The notes under the pieces: model-generated | What the model was told of the DNA's origin: nothing | What the model saw: only the letters and a program-made list of their open reading frames with translations | Databases searched by the model: none | Shown here: one piece after another, positions 1-7,945 of the stretch | Layout: the number at the start of each line of letters is the position of its first letter | How positions within the stretch are numbered: the stretch's first letter is position 1 | Program-made: the position numbers and the translations under genes | NCBI RefSeq assembly: GCF_014529945.1 | Contig: NZ_JACVFB010000001.1 | Coordinates: 1,612,001 to 1,676,000, forward strand | Length of the DNA stretch: 64,000 nt | Source of the DNA: Chitinophaga varians | Lineage (GTDB): Bacteria > Bacteroidota > Bacteroidia > Chitinophagales > Chitinophagaceae | Direction of reading: 5' to 3'

Positions 1-49
1 CGCAGGTAACGGCCAGCAGTAAACGAAATACCACCGGCATAAACCGCAT
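1..49 (-). CDS. 5' end of a truncated exported protein
   Basis: An ATG on the minus strand at 47-49 opens a frame that runs off the left edge of the window. The 16 visible residues (MRFMPVVFRLLLAVTC) look like the start of a Sec signal peptide: a basic residue, then a hydrophobic stretch. The Cys at position 16 could be a lipobox cysteine, but the preceding AVT is a poor lipobox, so lipidation is uncertain. Nothing can be said about function. A strong hairpin at 74-107 separates it from the VOC gene upstream, so it probably has its own transcript. Confidence 0.4.
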   Translation of the reverse strand, partial: MRFMPVVFRLLLAVTC

Positions 50-73
50 ATTACCGTTACCCCGGTATAGATA

Positions 74-107
74 AAGTCCTTCCGGTAGATACTTATCGGA
101 AGGACTT
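74..107 (-). terminator. Hairpin terminator after the VOC gene
   Basis: A perfect 11-bp inverted repeat (AAGTCCTTCCG at 74-84 and its complement at 97-107) with a 12-nt loop lies 26 nt past the stop of the VOC gene. On the minus strand the stem is followed by TTTATCT, a short T-rich tract, as in an intrinsic terminator. Confidence 0.7.
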
Positions 108-132
108 GCTGCTTTACATATATCCGTGTACG

Positions 133-654
133 TTACTTAACGCCAACGGCTGCGCCGTAAGCGGCCTCTATGGCTTTCAGGTCCAGCTTTTTCATCTGAA
201 AGACGGCGTTCATGACCCTGCTGAGGCGCTCTTTGTCTTTATCCATCAGCATTTCGGAGAGCTGCACCGGGGCTACCTGCCAGGAGAGACCGAATTTGTC
301 TTTCAGCCAGCCACACTGGTCGGCTTTGGGGTCGCCGCCGGCACGCAGCTTTTCCCAGTAGTAGTCGATTTCTTCCTGTGTTTCGCAATTCACCATGAAA
401 GAAATAGCCTCGTTGAATTTGAAATACGGCCCGCCGTTGAGCGCAATAAAGGTTTGTCCGTCGAGCGTGAACTCCACGGTAAGCACGGAACCGGCTGGCA
501 TTCCGTGTATATCGTGCCCGGCCTCGGTGTAATGGGAGATGTTGCCGATGGAAGAATGTTGAAAGATGGAGGTATAGAACTTAGCCGCTTCTTCGGCTTG
601 GTTCTCAAACCACAAATGCGGTGAAATCCTTTGTGAAGTGATTCGCTTTGCCAT
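133..654 (-). CDS. VOC superfamily (PhnB-like) protein
   Basis: A 173-residue protein of the PhnB/glyoxalase-like vicinal oxygen chelate fold. Members bind a metal or small ligand between two beta-alpha-beta-beta-beta modules; many have no known substrate and are often annotated as 3-demethylubiquinone-9 methyltransferase-like. The visible family features are the N-terminal ISPHLWFENQAEEAAKFY segment, the central FIALNGGPYFKFNEAISFMV strand pair, and the CETQEEIDYYWEKL helix followed by CGWLKDKFGLSWQV. The length matches the family, and the start is an ATG (MAKRITSQ). It is monocistronic, with a terminator downstream. The fold assignment is firm; the substrate is unknown. Confidence 0.88.
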   Translation of the reverse strand: MAKRITSQRISPHLWFENQAEEAAKFYTSIFQHSSIGNISHYTEAGHDIHGMPAGSVLTVEFTLDGQTFIALNGGPYFKFNEAISFMVNCETQEEIDYYWEKLRAGGDPKADQCGWLKDKFGLSWQVAPVQLSEMLMDKDKERLSRVMNAVFQMKKLDLKAIEAAYGAAVGVK

Positions 655-904
655 AGTTTTTTATTTTAACAGCTAGTGAAAAGGAGTTGTTTGATGTCAG
701 AACAAAGATAAAATGACCCATTGGTGCCGCAGGGGGGATGAGGCGACTTTGTGAGGGGTATTTGCGACATCGGAAGGAATGTTTTATTTTCGATGGATGA
801 ACTGGCTGCCAACGAACCGCTAACTATTGTATGCCTGGTTTAGTGATGAAGAGATGTTAGCCCGAAAATTTATTAAGCGTATTAGTTAAGTACAATCATC
901 TTCC

Positions 905-1432
905 ATGAAATTATTACCGATAGAACGTTACACGTTGTTAACCAAACTTTCCCCGGAAGAAATAAAGAAGTTACTGGATGCCAATGTGGTACCCAAAAGC
1001 AAAGGATTCCAACTTAAATTCGGGTGGTCTAAGCCAGCCGGTGGCAAGCCTTATGAAGGAGTCGTGAAAAATAACGGTTTTGAGATCAGTCGTATCATAG
1101 ACTATAGGAACTCTTTTCTGCCGGTGATTACCGGCGATGTCAGCCATGAAATAGTACATACCGCGGTAAGGATCAAGATGACATTGTCGATCGTGGTGGC
1201 GGTATTTATGACCTTTTGGATGGGAGGGGTCATCATCGGATTTGTAGGCTGTCTGATCGCGATGATCGATGGTTTCCGTTCAGGCAGCAAATTTGAGCCG
1301 CTGTTGCTGATACCGTTTGGTATGCTGATATTCGGGTACCTGATGGTGAAGCTGGCCTTTCAGACCGAAGTGTCCAAATCCAGAAAGTTCCTGCGGGAGT
1401 TACTACAGGGATGGGAAGAAGGTAAGGCCTGA
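905..1432 (+). CDS. Small membrane protein of unknown function
   Basis: A 175-residue protein I do not recognise. Residues 1-90 look soluble and begin with MKLLPIERYTLLTKLSPEEIKKLL. They are followed by two hydrophobic segments, roughly 92-120 (MTLSIVVAVFMTFWMGGVIIGFVGCLIAMI) and 132-152, with a charged linker between and a short basic/acidic tail. This predicts a two-pass inner-membrane protein with a cytoplasmic N-terminal domain. It stands alone and converges on the threonine synthase gene, sharing a bidirectional hairpin with it. Confidence 0.7.
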   Translation: MKLLPIERYTLLTKLSPEEIKKLLDANVVPKSKGFQLKFGWSKPAGGKPYEGVVKNNGFEISRIIDYRNSFLPVITGDVSHEIVHTAVRIKMTLSIVVAVFMTFWMGGVIIGFVGCLIAMIDGFRSGSKFEPLLLIPFGMLIFGYLMVKLAFQTEVSKSRKFLRELLQGWEEGKA

Positions 1433-1468
1433 GTTGATCACGAAAGCCCTGGGGCTTTCATGATCAAC
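1433..1468. terminator. Bidirectional hairpin between convergent genes
   Basis: GTTGATCA-C-GAAAGCCC (1433-1449) pairs with GGGCTTTC-A-TGATCAAC (1452-1468) with one internal mismatch and a 2-nt loop. It starts directly after the stop of the membrane-protein gene and overlaps the last codons of the convergent threonine synthase gene, so it can serve both directions. T-tracts are short. Confidence 0.6.
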
Positions 1469-2621
1469 GATATTTGTACCAGGAGCCGGTGTTGAACAGC
1501 AAAACCTGTTCATCTTCCTGTACCCAATCCTTTTCAATCAGTTTTTTCAGGCCCATATAGGTGGCGCTGCCTTCCGGGGAAAGCAGGATACCTTCTGCTT
1601 CGGCTATCTCGGAGATGCCGGCTTCCATTTCTTCTTCGGTGACGGTCAGTGCTTTGCCGTCGCTTTGCCGTATTACTTCCTGCATCATGTCTTTGGCGAA
1701 AGGCTGTGGAACAGCCAGTCCATAAGCGATGGATGGATAACCGCTGAAGTCATCCGGTAAGTTTCCGTTGTCGATGTACTGTACCATGGGAGCACAATTT
1801 TGAGATTGAATAATGATCATTCTGGGCAGCTTGCCGGTGATCCAGCCCAGCTGCCGCATTTCGTGAAAGGCTTTCCACATGCCTATCAGGCCGGTGCCGC
1901 CGCCGGTGGGATAGATGATCACATCGGGCAACTGCCAGTGCAGCTGCTCGGCGATTTCATATCCCATCGTTTTTTTGCCTTCCAGGCGGTATGGTTCTTT
2001 TAAGGTAGACATATCAAAGCCGCCGGTTTCCTGTACCAGCTGCCGTGCCATGCGGCCGCAGCTGTCTATCAGCCCGTCGGTGAGTATTAGTTCCGCGCCA
2101 TATAAGCGGCATTCTTCCTGCAGGGTGGCCGGCGTATGCCGGGGCATAATGACGGTGGCTTTCATGCCCGCTTTGGCGCAATATGCACTTAAGGCGCCAC
2201 CTGCGTTACCGGCAGAAGGGATGATGCAATGTGTTACGCCCAGTTCCTGCGCTTTGGATACCGCTACGCTGATGCCGCGGGCTTTGAAGGAACCGGTAGG
2301 GTTCACACTTTCGTCTTTTAACAATACATGTACGCCTGTGCGTGCACTCAGGGTATGCAGGGTGGTGAGCGGGGTACCGCCTTCACCCAGACTAACAATA
2401 TGACGGGGATCAGCTACCGGCAGCATCTCCCGGTACCGCCAGATACTATGGTCTCTTCCTTTTAAAAAATCAGGTGCGGGCAGGTCGCAGGAGTAGACGG
2501 CTGTCAGGGGCTGGTGGCAGCACGTGGCGTATGACTGCAATACAGTTGCGTCATATTGTTTTCCGCAACGGGGGCACTGCAAGGCAGTGAGGTGCGATAT
2601 GTTTTTTCGGGTAAGTGTCAT
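1464..2621 (-). CDS. thrC: Threonine synthase-like PLP enzyme
   Basis: A 385-residue fold-type II PLP enzyme. The N-terminus has a zinc-ribbon-like set (C16, C19, C34, C35), common in bacterial threonine synthases. The PLP lysine is K113 in NPTGSFKARG, followed by a substrate-carboxylate loop SAGNAGGA and the cofactor phosphate loop PTGGGTGLIG. Threonine synthase converts O-phosphohomoserine to threonine in the cytoplasm. No thrA/thrB neighbours are present; instead a LysR regulator lies 61 nt upstream in the same direction, with an operator-like array in the gap. This may therefore be a second, specialised copy, and a threonine ammonia-lyase or related lyase activity cannot be excluded. Confidence 0.85.
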   Translation of the reverse strand: MTLTRKNISHLTALQCPRCGKQYDATVLQSYATCCHQPLTAVYSCDLPAPDFLKGRDHSIWRYREMLPVADPRHIVSLGEGGTPLTTLHTLSARTGVHVLLKDESVNPTGSFKARGISVAVSKAQELGVTHCIIPSAGNAGGALSAYCAKAGMKATVIMPRHTPATLQEECRLYGAELILTDGLIDSCGRMARQLVQETGGFDMSTLKEPYRLEGKKTMGYEIAEQLHWQLPDVIIYPTGGGTGLIGMWKAFHEMRQLGWITGKLPRMIIIQSQNCAPMVQYIDNGNLPDDFSGYPSIAYGLAVPQPFAKDMMQEVIRQSDGKALTVTEEEMEAGISEIAEAEGILLSPEGSATYMGLKKLIEKDWVQEDEQVLLFNTGSWYKYR

Positions 2622-2641
2622 TCCTTGTAAATGTAGGCATG

Positions 2642-2693
2642 ACCTATAACAAACAGCTGGTCGATTTTGTTATAACCTATAACTATTGGTTAT
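2642..2693. promoter_or_regulatory. Probable LysR operator array upstream of thrC
   Basis: The gap between the LysR gene and thrC holds TATAACAAA (2645-2653), 12 nt, then its perfect complement TTTGTTATA (2666-2674). A second repeat, ATAACC (2672-2677) and GGTTAT (2688-2693), overlaps the 3' end of the LysR gene. ACCTATAAC also occurs twice directly (2642-2650 and 2675-2683). Arrays of dyads about 20-35 bp before the target start are typical for LysR-type regulators. Confidence 0.45.
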
Positions 2694-3582
2694 ATATGCT
2701 TCTGGCGTAGCGAATCAGTTTTTTATTCAGCTCACTGGTTTCTCCTTTCCGCTGGATGAAATAAAAACTTCGCTCTATCTGTAGCCCCTCGAAAGAAATC
2801 TCGGTCAGGTCGCCCTGCTTCAACTCCTTGAATACAGAGCGTTTGGGCAGAAAACCGATACAGTCGGATTCTATCAGGAAGTTCTTCAAGGCTTCAGTGC
2901 CACCCAGCCGCGCTTTGATCTGTAATTCATCAATACCGGTCTTATGTTTTTGCAGAGCGTCTTTTAAGGCCTCCAGTGTTCCACTGCCGCGTTCCCGCAG
3001 GGCAACAGGCATGCGCAGCACTTCTTTCAACGGATAATGCCGCGTTTTGGAAAAACCGCTCTTTCTGCCACATACGGCGATCACCTGGTCATTGATAAAA
3101 GGATGATATACTACGTTGGTGAGTTTGCCCCTCCCTTCAATGATGCCCAGATTGATCTCCTGATTGAGTAACGCCTCCAATACAATCTCGGCGTTACGGT
3201 TCAGCAGATTGATCTCTACCTGCGGATATTCCTGCTGAAAAGCAGAAAGCACCTTGGGCAGGATGTACAATGCTACGGTCGTGCTGGCACCCAGTTTCAG
3301 CAGTCCTTTGGCCTGGTGCTTGTCGCTGAAGGCGGCCATCTCAAACTCCGTCTCCGCCTGTATGTTGGCGACCTGCAATAAACGCTTCAGTAAAAAACTG
3401 CCCGCATCGGTCAACGATATCTGGATACCCTTACGCTCAAACAAGCGCGTTCTGTAATATTCTTCCAGATACTTCACATGCTTGCTGATGGCTGGCTGGG
3501 AGATAAACAGCGTCTGGCTGGCCTTGGAGAAACTTTTCTCCCGGGCCACTTCAATAAAAACCTGATGGTGGGTAGAAAGCAT
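2683..3582 (-). CDS. LysR-family transcriptional regulator
   Basis: A 299-residue LysR-type regulator. Residues 1-60 form the winged helix-turn-helix (FIEVAREKSFSKASQTLFISQPAISKHVKYLEE). Residues about 90-295 form the periplasmic-binding-protein-like effector domain (KGLLKLGASTTVALYILPKVL onward), with CysB/CbbR-like motifs such as RERGSGTLEAL. It lies upstream of and in the same orientation as the threonine synthase-like gene, so it may control it and be cotranscribed with it. The effector is unknown. Confidence 0.92.
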   Translation of the reverse strand: MLSTHHQVFIEVAREKSFSKASQTLFISQPAISKHVKYLEEYYRTRLFERKGIQISLTDAGSFLLKRLLQVANIQAETEFEMAAFSDKHQAKGLLKLGASTTVALYILPKVLSAFQQEYPQVEINLLNRNAEIVLEALLNQEINLGIIEGRGKLTNVVYHPFINDQVIAVCGRKSGFSKTRHYPLKEVLRMPVALRERGSGTLEALKDALQKHKTGIDELQIKARLGGTEALKNFLIESDCIGFLPKRSVFKELKQGDLTEISFEGLQIERSFYFIQRKGETSELNKKLIRYARSIYNQ

Positions 3583-3585
3583 AAC

Positions 3586-3618
3586 TAATTACAAATTACG
3601 AATGACGAATTGAGGGCT
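3586..3618. repeat. Short ATTACGA 7-mer array
   Basis: Degenerate tandem 7-mers (ATTACAA, ATTACGA, ATGACGA) followed by ATTGAGGGC. The same 7-mer and the same trailing GAAGGGC-like motif form the arms of the large inverted repeat at 40698-40820, so this looks like a half element of that family. Confidence 0.4.
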
Positions 3619-3685
3619 GTGTTTGGAATAACAATTTACAGGATTAGTTGCCGCAGAAAAAAAATAAAAAAAATAAAACGTTTAC

Positions 3686-3693
3686 TACTTTTG
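3686..3693 (+). promoter_or_regulatory. Bacteroidota -7 box for the acyltransferase
   Basis: TACTTTTG fits TAnnTTTG and lies 31 nt before the ATG of the acyltransferase gene in a very A-rich stretch. No clear -33 TTG was found at normal spacing. Confidence 0.35.
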
Positions 3694-3724
3694 AAAAACA
3701 CAAAAAAATTTCCCAACTAATTTT

Positions 3725-4900
3725 ATGTCCACCCATCCCCGGAACGCTGTGCATGCATTGCAACAGAAACTGGCATCGCTCGATCATCTGCGCGCATTCG
3801 CCATTTTCTTCGTCTTTTATTTTCATTACCGCATCTTTCCGCATCCGGAATGGCTGGAGCAACCGGCCCGGTTTGGGTGGACGGGCGTTGACCTGTTTTT
3901 TGTGCTCAGCGGCTACCTCATAGCAGGACAGTTATTCAAAGAAGTGGCAGCTACCGGAACGGTTCAACTGAAACCGTTTTATATCAAACGTTTTTTCCGG
4001 ATTATCCCGCCATACCTGCTGGTGCTGGCATTGTATGTATTACTACCGGTTTTCCGGGAGAAAGAAATGCTGCCGCCGTTGTGGAAGTTCCTCACTTTCA
4101 CGCAGAACTTCGGGCTGAACCTCAAAACGCACGGTACTTTCTCCCATGCCTGGTCGTTGTGTGTGGAGGAACAGTTTTATATCGTGTTTCCCTGTCTGCT
4201 GGCACTGTTGTTATATGTAAAAGCGGGCCGCAAAGCCTTCTGGCTGATGCCTGTGCTTTTTGCGGGAGGATTCCTTTGTCGTTGGTGGATTTACACACAA
4301 CAGGTGGCGCCGCTGAATGAAAGTCCCACTTTTTGGGTGGCATGGTACCGCGCCATTTATTATCCGGTATATAACCGGCTGGACGGCCTATTGGCCGGTG
4401 TGGCCATCGCAGCACTGTTCCAGTTCAGACCGCATGCGAAGGAGTGGGTCAACCGTTATGCCAATCTGATTTTTTTCGTCGGAGTGGCGTTGCTCACCGT
4501 TGACTGGTTTGTAACGCAGGATAGTTATTCCCTCGTGGCCACCGTATATGGCTTCCCGTTAGTATCCGCAGGGTATGGACTGGTCGTAGCCGCGGCAGTA
4601 TGTCCGCGTTGCTGGTTGTACCGGATCAAATCCCGTTTCACCACCCTGATCGCCACGCTTTCCTATGCTATTTACCTGAGCCATAAAGGCGTGATCCATG
4701 TAACGCAGGACCTGGTAAGTTCCCTCGGCCTCGCCAAAGACAGCGGCTGGATGATGCTGGTCTGTACCATCACCTGTATACTGGCAGCGTGGCTGCTCCG
4801 CATCCTGGTGGAGAAACCGGCGCTCAAAATGCGCGACCGGGTGTTAGCTCGCACGGTGGTCGGCCATGATGCGCAACAGCCACAAAGGAAGGTAGCCTGA
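3725..4900 (+). CDS. Membrane acyltransferase (OafA/acyltransferase-3 family)
   Basis: A 391-residue integral membrane protein of the acyltransferase-3 family. These enzymes O-acylate sugars of exopolysaccharides, lipopolysaccharide or secreted molecules, using an acyl donor from the cytoplasm. The N-terminal family motif LDHLRAFAIFFVFYFHYR holds the conserved Arg and His. It is followed by GWTGVDLFFVLSGYLIAGQLFKE, the typical second helix region, and by about ten hydrophobic segments ending in a basic tail. The length is normal. The gene is alone on the plus strand and converges, with a 6-nt gap, on the efflux ATPase gene. The substrate is unknown. Confidence 0.9.
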   Translation: MSTHPRNAVHALQQKLASLDHLRAFAIFFVFYFHYRIFPHPEWLEQPARFGWTGVDLFFVLSGYLIAGQLFKEVAATGTVQLKPFYIKRFFRIIPPYLLVLALYVLLPVFREKEMLPPLWKFLTFTQNFGLNLKTHGTFSHAWSLCVEEQFYIVFPCLLALLLYVKAGRKAFWLMPVLFAGGFLCRWWIYTQQVAPLNESPTFWVAWYRAIYYPVYNRLDGLLAGVAIAALFQFRPHAKEWVNRYANLIFFVGVALLTVDWFVTQDSYSLVATVYGFPLVSAGYGLVVAAAVCPRCWLYRIKSRFTTLIATLSYAIYLSHKGVIHVTQDLVSSLGLAKDSGWMMLVCTITCILAAWLLRILVEKPALKMRDRVLARTVVGHDAQQPQRKVA

Positions 4901-4906
4901 CAAGCG

Positions 4907-5578
4907 TCAATTGGCAATCTTGCCATCTACCAGATGGATCACCTTATCGGACCGTTGGGCAAAATCATCATCATGGGTGACGGTAAGAATGGTTTGTCCC
5001 CGTTCGGAAGACAGCTGCCGGAAGAGATCGAACACAATGGCGGCATTCTGGCTGTCCAGATTCCCCGTCGGTTCATCACCCATGATAATGAGCGGTTCGT
5101 TGATCAGTGCGCGGGCAATGGCCACCCTTTGCTGCTGGCCTCCGGAGAGCAGGGACGCCCGTTTGGAGGCCTGCACATCTACCCCCAGTAGTTTTAACAG
5201 GTCCATGGCCCGATGTTCTATCTCCTCAGGTGCATAACGGGCCAGCTTCAGCGCAGGCAGCATCACGTTACGGAGCACGCTGAATTCAGGCAACAGGTAG
5301 TGGAACTGAAACACAAAGCCTATATGATGATTGCGGAAATCCGCCAGCCACCGGTTACGTTTCCCCTGCATCTCTTCGCCATTGATTCGGATGCTGCCTT
5401 CAGAAGCGGTGTCCATAGTAGACAAGAGGTATAACAAGGTAGATTTGCCACTTCCTGATTTTCCGGTGATGGACACAAAATGACCTTTCTCTATATCCAG
5501 ACTGACATCGGTCAGCACCTGCATTTTAGTGGGCTGGTAAAAATATTTATTGATATTTCTTACTTCAATCAGGTTCAT
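4907..5578 (-). CDS. ABC efflux ATPase (MacB/LolD type)
   Basis: A 223-residue ATPase of the LolD/MacB class. Visible motifs: Walker A GKSGSGKST, Q-loop FVFQFHYLLPEFSVLRNV, signature LSGGQQQRVAIARAL, Walker B IIMGDEPTGNLDS and the H-loop TVTHDDDFA. It powers the adjacent permease, whose stop lies 2 nt upstream, and is the last gene of a four-gene tripartite efflux operon. The class drives extrusion of macrolides, siderophores, peptides or lipoproteins from the periplasmic side by mechanotransmission. The cargo cannot be read from sequence. Confidence 0.93.
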   Translation of the reverse strand: MNLIEVRNINKYFYQPTKMQVLTDVSLDIEKGHFVSITGKSGSGKSTLLYLLSTMDTASEGSIRINGEEMQGKRNRWLADFRNHHIGFVFQFHYLLPEFSVLRNVMLPALKLARYAPEEIEHRAMDLLKLLGVDVQASKRASLLSGGQQQRVAIARALINEPLIIMGDEPTGNLDSQNAAIVFDLFRQLSSERGQTILTVTHDDDFAQRSDKVIHLVDGKIAN

Positions 5579-5580
5579 GG

Positions 5581-6843
5581 TTATCCTCTTAAAATAGTGA
5601 TAGGATCTACGCCGGCGGCCTTGCGGGAAGGCAGGTAACCGGCAAGGGTAGTGGTGAGAATACCGAAAGTGAAGCCGGTAACATAGTATACGGCACTGAA
5701 GCTTACGGGTAGATGGTCCAGCGTAATCATCACGTCACTTTTATAAGGCATTTTGGAAATGCCATATGCGGCCAGAAAACCAAACACCAGTCCCATTAGT
5801 GCACCTGTAATACCAATGATCAGCGCCTGTATGAGAAATATCCAACGGATATCTGCATCGGAAAAGCCCATCGCTTTCAGAATGGCAATGTCTTTCATCT
5901 TCTCATAAATCATCATGGTGAGGATGTTGAAGATCCCAAATCCCGCTACCAATAGTATGGTAACGGCTACGCCATATACGATCATTTTACGCAATGCGTC
6001 GCCTTCCAGTAACGCGGAGTTGTCCTGCTTCCAGTCGGAGCCATGAAAGCTGTATTTCGCCTGCAATTCCTTCGACATGGCCGGCGCCAGCTCCATATCA
6101 TGCAGCTTTATTTTGATGTCGGTGATATAGGAAACAGGCACCTCCAGGAAACGTTGTACGGTATTGAGACTGGCATAACTCTGCTGTTTATCGATGTCAG
6201 TGAGGCCGGTTTTAAAGATGCCGACTACTTTCACGGAAAAGTTGTTGCCTTTTTCGGTCGTCACTTCCAGATGGTCGCCGGTTTTTACATTGAGCCGTTT
6301 GGCCAGCCCTACGCCTACCACGATGCTGTTAGGCAGGGTAGATAGTTCTCGGAAGCTGCCGTCGACCAGTTTAGCCTGTAAGTTGAACAGCGCATTCTCC
6401 TGTTCGAAACGGATACCATTGATGGTGCCGTTGATGCTGCTGGAGCCCAGGCGGTAGAACACCTGCGAGCTGACGGAGCCTGAAACAGCCGCTACCCGCG
6501 GGTCTTGTTGCAGTGCCTGCACAATCTGCGGTCCGTCTTTCAGACTTAACAGGATGTCTTTGGGTTTTACATGACTGACCATATTGATGGTACCGGGTTG
6601 CGCCCGGTCCAGTACGTTGGAAGAAGCGGTCTGTATCTCGTTGTATAACCGTAGGTGCGGCGATTGCTCAAACGCTACCGCCTGTACGAAATCATTAGAA
6701 CCCTGTATGAAGCTGACCATAAAGATGAACACCGTGATACCAAAGGTGACGCCTGCGGTAGCTATCACCGTTTGTTTCAACCGGGCACGCATATGCGTGA
6801 AGGCTATGGTCGCTGCCAGTTTGATATTGGTGAATATTTTCAT
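5581..6843 (-). CDS. ABC efflux permease (MacB/FtsX family)
   Basis: A 420-residue permease. It has an N-terminal membrane helix (about 22-45), a long periplasmic MacB-PCD-like domain (about 50-280), and three C-terminal helices of the FtsX domain, the middle one being IFNILTMMIYEKMKDIAILKAMGFSDADI. The coupling motif EKMKDIAILKAMG is a clear hallmark. The start overlaps the adaptor's stop by 4 nt (ATGA), which implies translational coupling. It forms the inner-membrane part of the pump with the ATPase downstream and the adaptor and TolC genes upstream. Confidence 0.92.
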   Translation of the reverse strand: MKIFTNIKLAATIAFTHMRARLKQTVIATAGVTFGITVFIFMVSFIQGSNDFVQAVAFEQSPHLRLYNEIQTASSNVLDRAQPGTINMVSHVKPKDILLSLKDGPQIVQALQQDPRVAAVSGSVSSQVFYRLGSSSINGTINGIRFEQENALFNLQAKLVDGSFRELSTLPNSIVVGVGLAKRLNVKTGDHLEVTTEKGNNFSVKVVGIFKTGLTDIDKQQSYASLNTVQRFLEVPVSYITDIKIKLHDMELAPAMSKELQAKYSFHGSDWKQDNSALLEGDALRKMIVYGVAVTILLVAGFGIFNILTMMIYEKMKDIAILKAMGFSDADIRWIFLIQALIIGITGALMGLVFGFLAAYGISKMPYKSDVMITLDHLPVSFSAVYYVTGFTFGILTTTLAGYLPSRKAAGVDPITILRG

Positions 6844-7937
6844 CGTCCTTCTTTTATGGCGATCACATCGCCTGCTTTCAGCCCGGATTTTACTTCCACC
6901 CAGTCGCCATTGCGGATACCGGTCACAATAGCGGTTTTACGGAGTTCTTTGCCCTGTTGCAGATATACGCTATCGCCTTTCATCAGATAATCGGAGGGCA
7001 CTACCAGCGCGTTGATGCGTTCCCGTATAAGGATATTGGCTTCTACGGATGACTGCGGATAAAAGAGGGCAGTGTCCTGCACGGCTGCCTCTACCTGGAA
7101 GCTGCGGCTTTCCTTTTGCAGCAGTGGAATGATCTTGTTGATGGTGCCGGCGAACTGTTTGCCTTTGTACACATCGGTCTCGAAGTACACTTTCTGGCCG
7201 GTGCGTATCTTGCTGATGTCGCGCTCATCGACGAGCAGTTCGAGTTTAAATTGTCCGGGTAGTCCTACCATCACCACAGGATCGTTGAGTTGGGCGAGTT
7301 CGCCTGTTTTCAGATACACTTTGTACACCCGGCCGTTGACCGGGCTTTTCAGTACTTTCCCTTCCCGGCTTTGGGTGGTGGCGGTCAGCTGTTGTTGGGC
7401 CTGCAGCAGTTTGCCGGACAGGTCATTTTGTAATGCCTTGTATTGGTCTTGCAGCGTTTTGTATTCTGTAGCGCTGCTGGCAGCCTGTACACGGGCCTGT
7501 TCGGCATCTTTTTCAGATACGGCCTTGCTTTGTGCCAGCTCCGTATATCTGTCGGCGTTAAGTGCGTCCTGTTCCTTTTTTGTTTGTGCCAGGGCGATGC
7601 GGCTTTTCAATTCAGTCAGCGCGGCGGAATGTTCCTGTGCATTGCTGCCGGCCAGCGCCACCTGGCGTTGCAGGATGTCTACCTGCTCCAGCTGTCCTGG
7701 CGTGCCCAGTACGGCCAGTACTTCGTTTTGATGCACGGTATCACCTTCTTTCACCAGCACTTTCAGTAGCAGGTCGGCAGAATTGGCTTTGAGGAAGTAA
7801 TAGGCTTCAGGCATGATTTCTCCGGAAGCATACACCGCTTCATTCAACGTGCGGGACTGCACCGTATAGGTAGCGGTTTTGGATTTGCAGGCAGTGAGCA
7901 ATATGGCCACCCCTGCGATGGAGAGCAATGTTTTCAT
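6840..7937 (-). CDS. Efflux periplasmic adaptor (HlyD/MacA type) lipoprotein
   Basis: A 365-residue membrane-fusion protein. A lipobox LLTAC puts lipidation at C17, so it is probably anchored to a membrane from the periplasm. A split biotinyl-lipoyl domain (DLLLKVLVKEGDTVHQNEVLAVLG, and KSPVNGRVYKVYLKTGELAQLND near 190-215) encloses a coiled-coil hairpin of about 80-185 rich in Gln, Ala and Lys. Beta-barrel and membrane-proximal domains follow. It links the permease to the TolC-like channel encoded 8 nt upstream. Confidence 0.92.
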   Translation of the reverse strand: MKTLLSIAGVAILLTACKSKTATYTVQSRTLNEAVYASGEIMPEAYYFLKANSADLLLKVLVKEGDTVHQNEVLAVLGTPGQLEQVDILQRQVALAGSNAQEHSAALTELKSRIALAQTKKEQDALNADRYTELAQSKAVSEKDAEQARVQAASSATEYKTLQDQYKALQNDLSGKLLQAQQQLTATTQSREGKVLKSPVNGRVYKVYLKTGELAQLNDPVVMVGLPGQFKLELLVDERDISKIRTGQKVYFETDVYKGKQFAGTINKIIPLLQKESRSFQVEAAVQDTALFYPQSSVEANILIRERINALVVPSDYLMKGDSVYLQQGKELRKTAIVTGIRNGDWVEVKSGLKAGDVIAIKEGR

Positions 7938-7945
7938 GCAGATCT

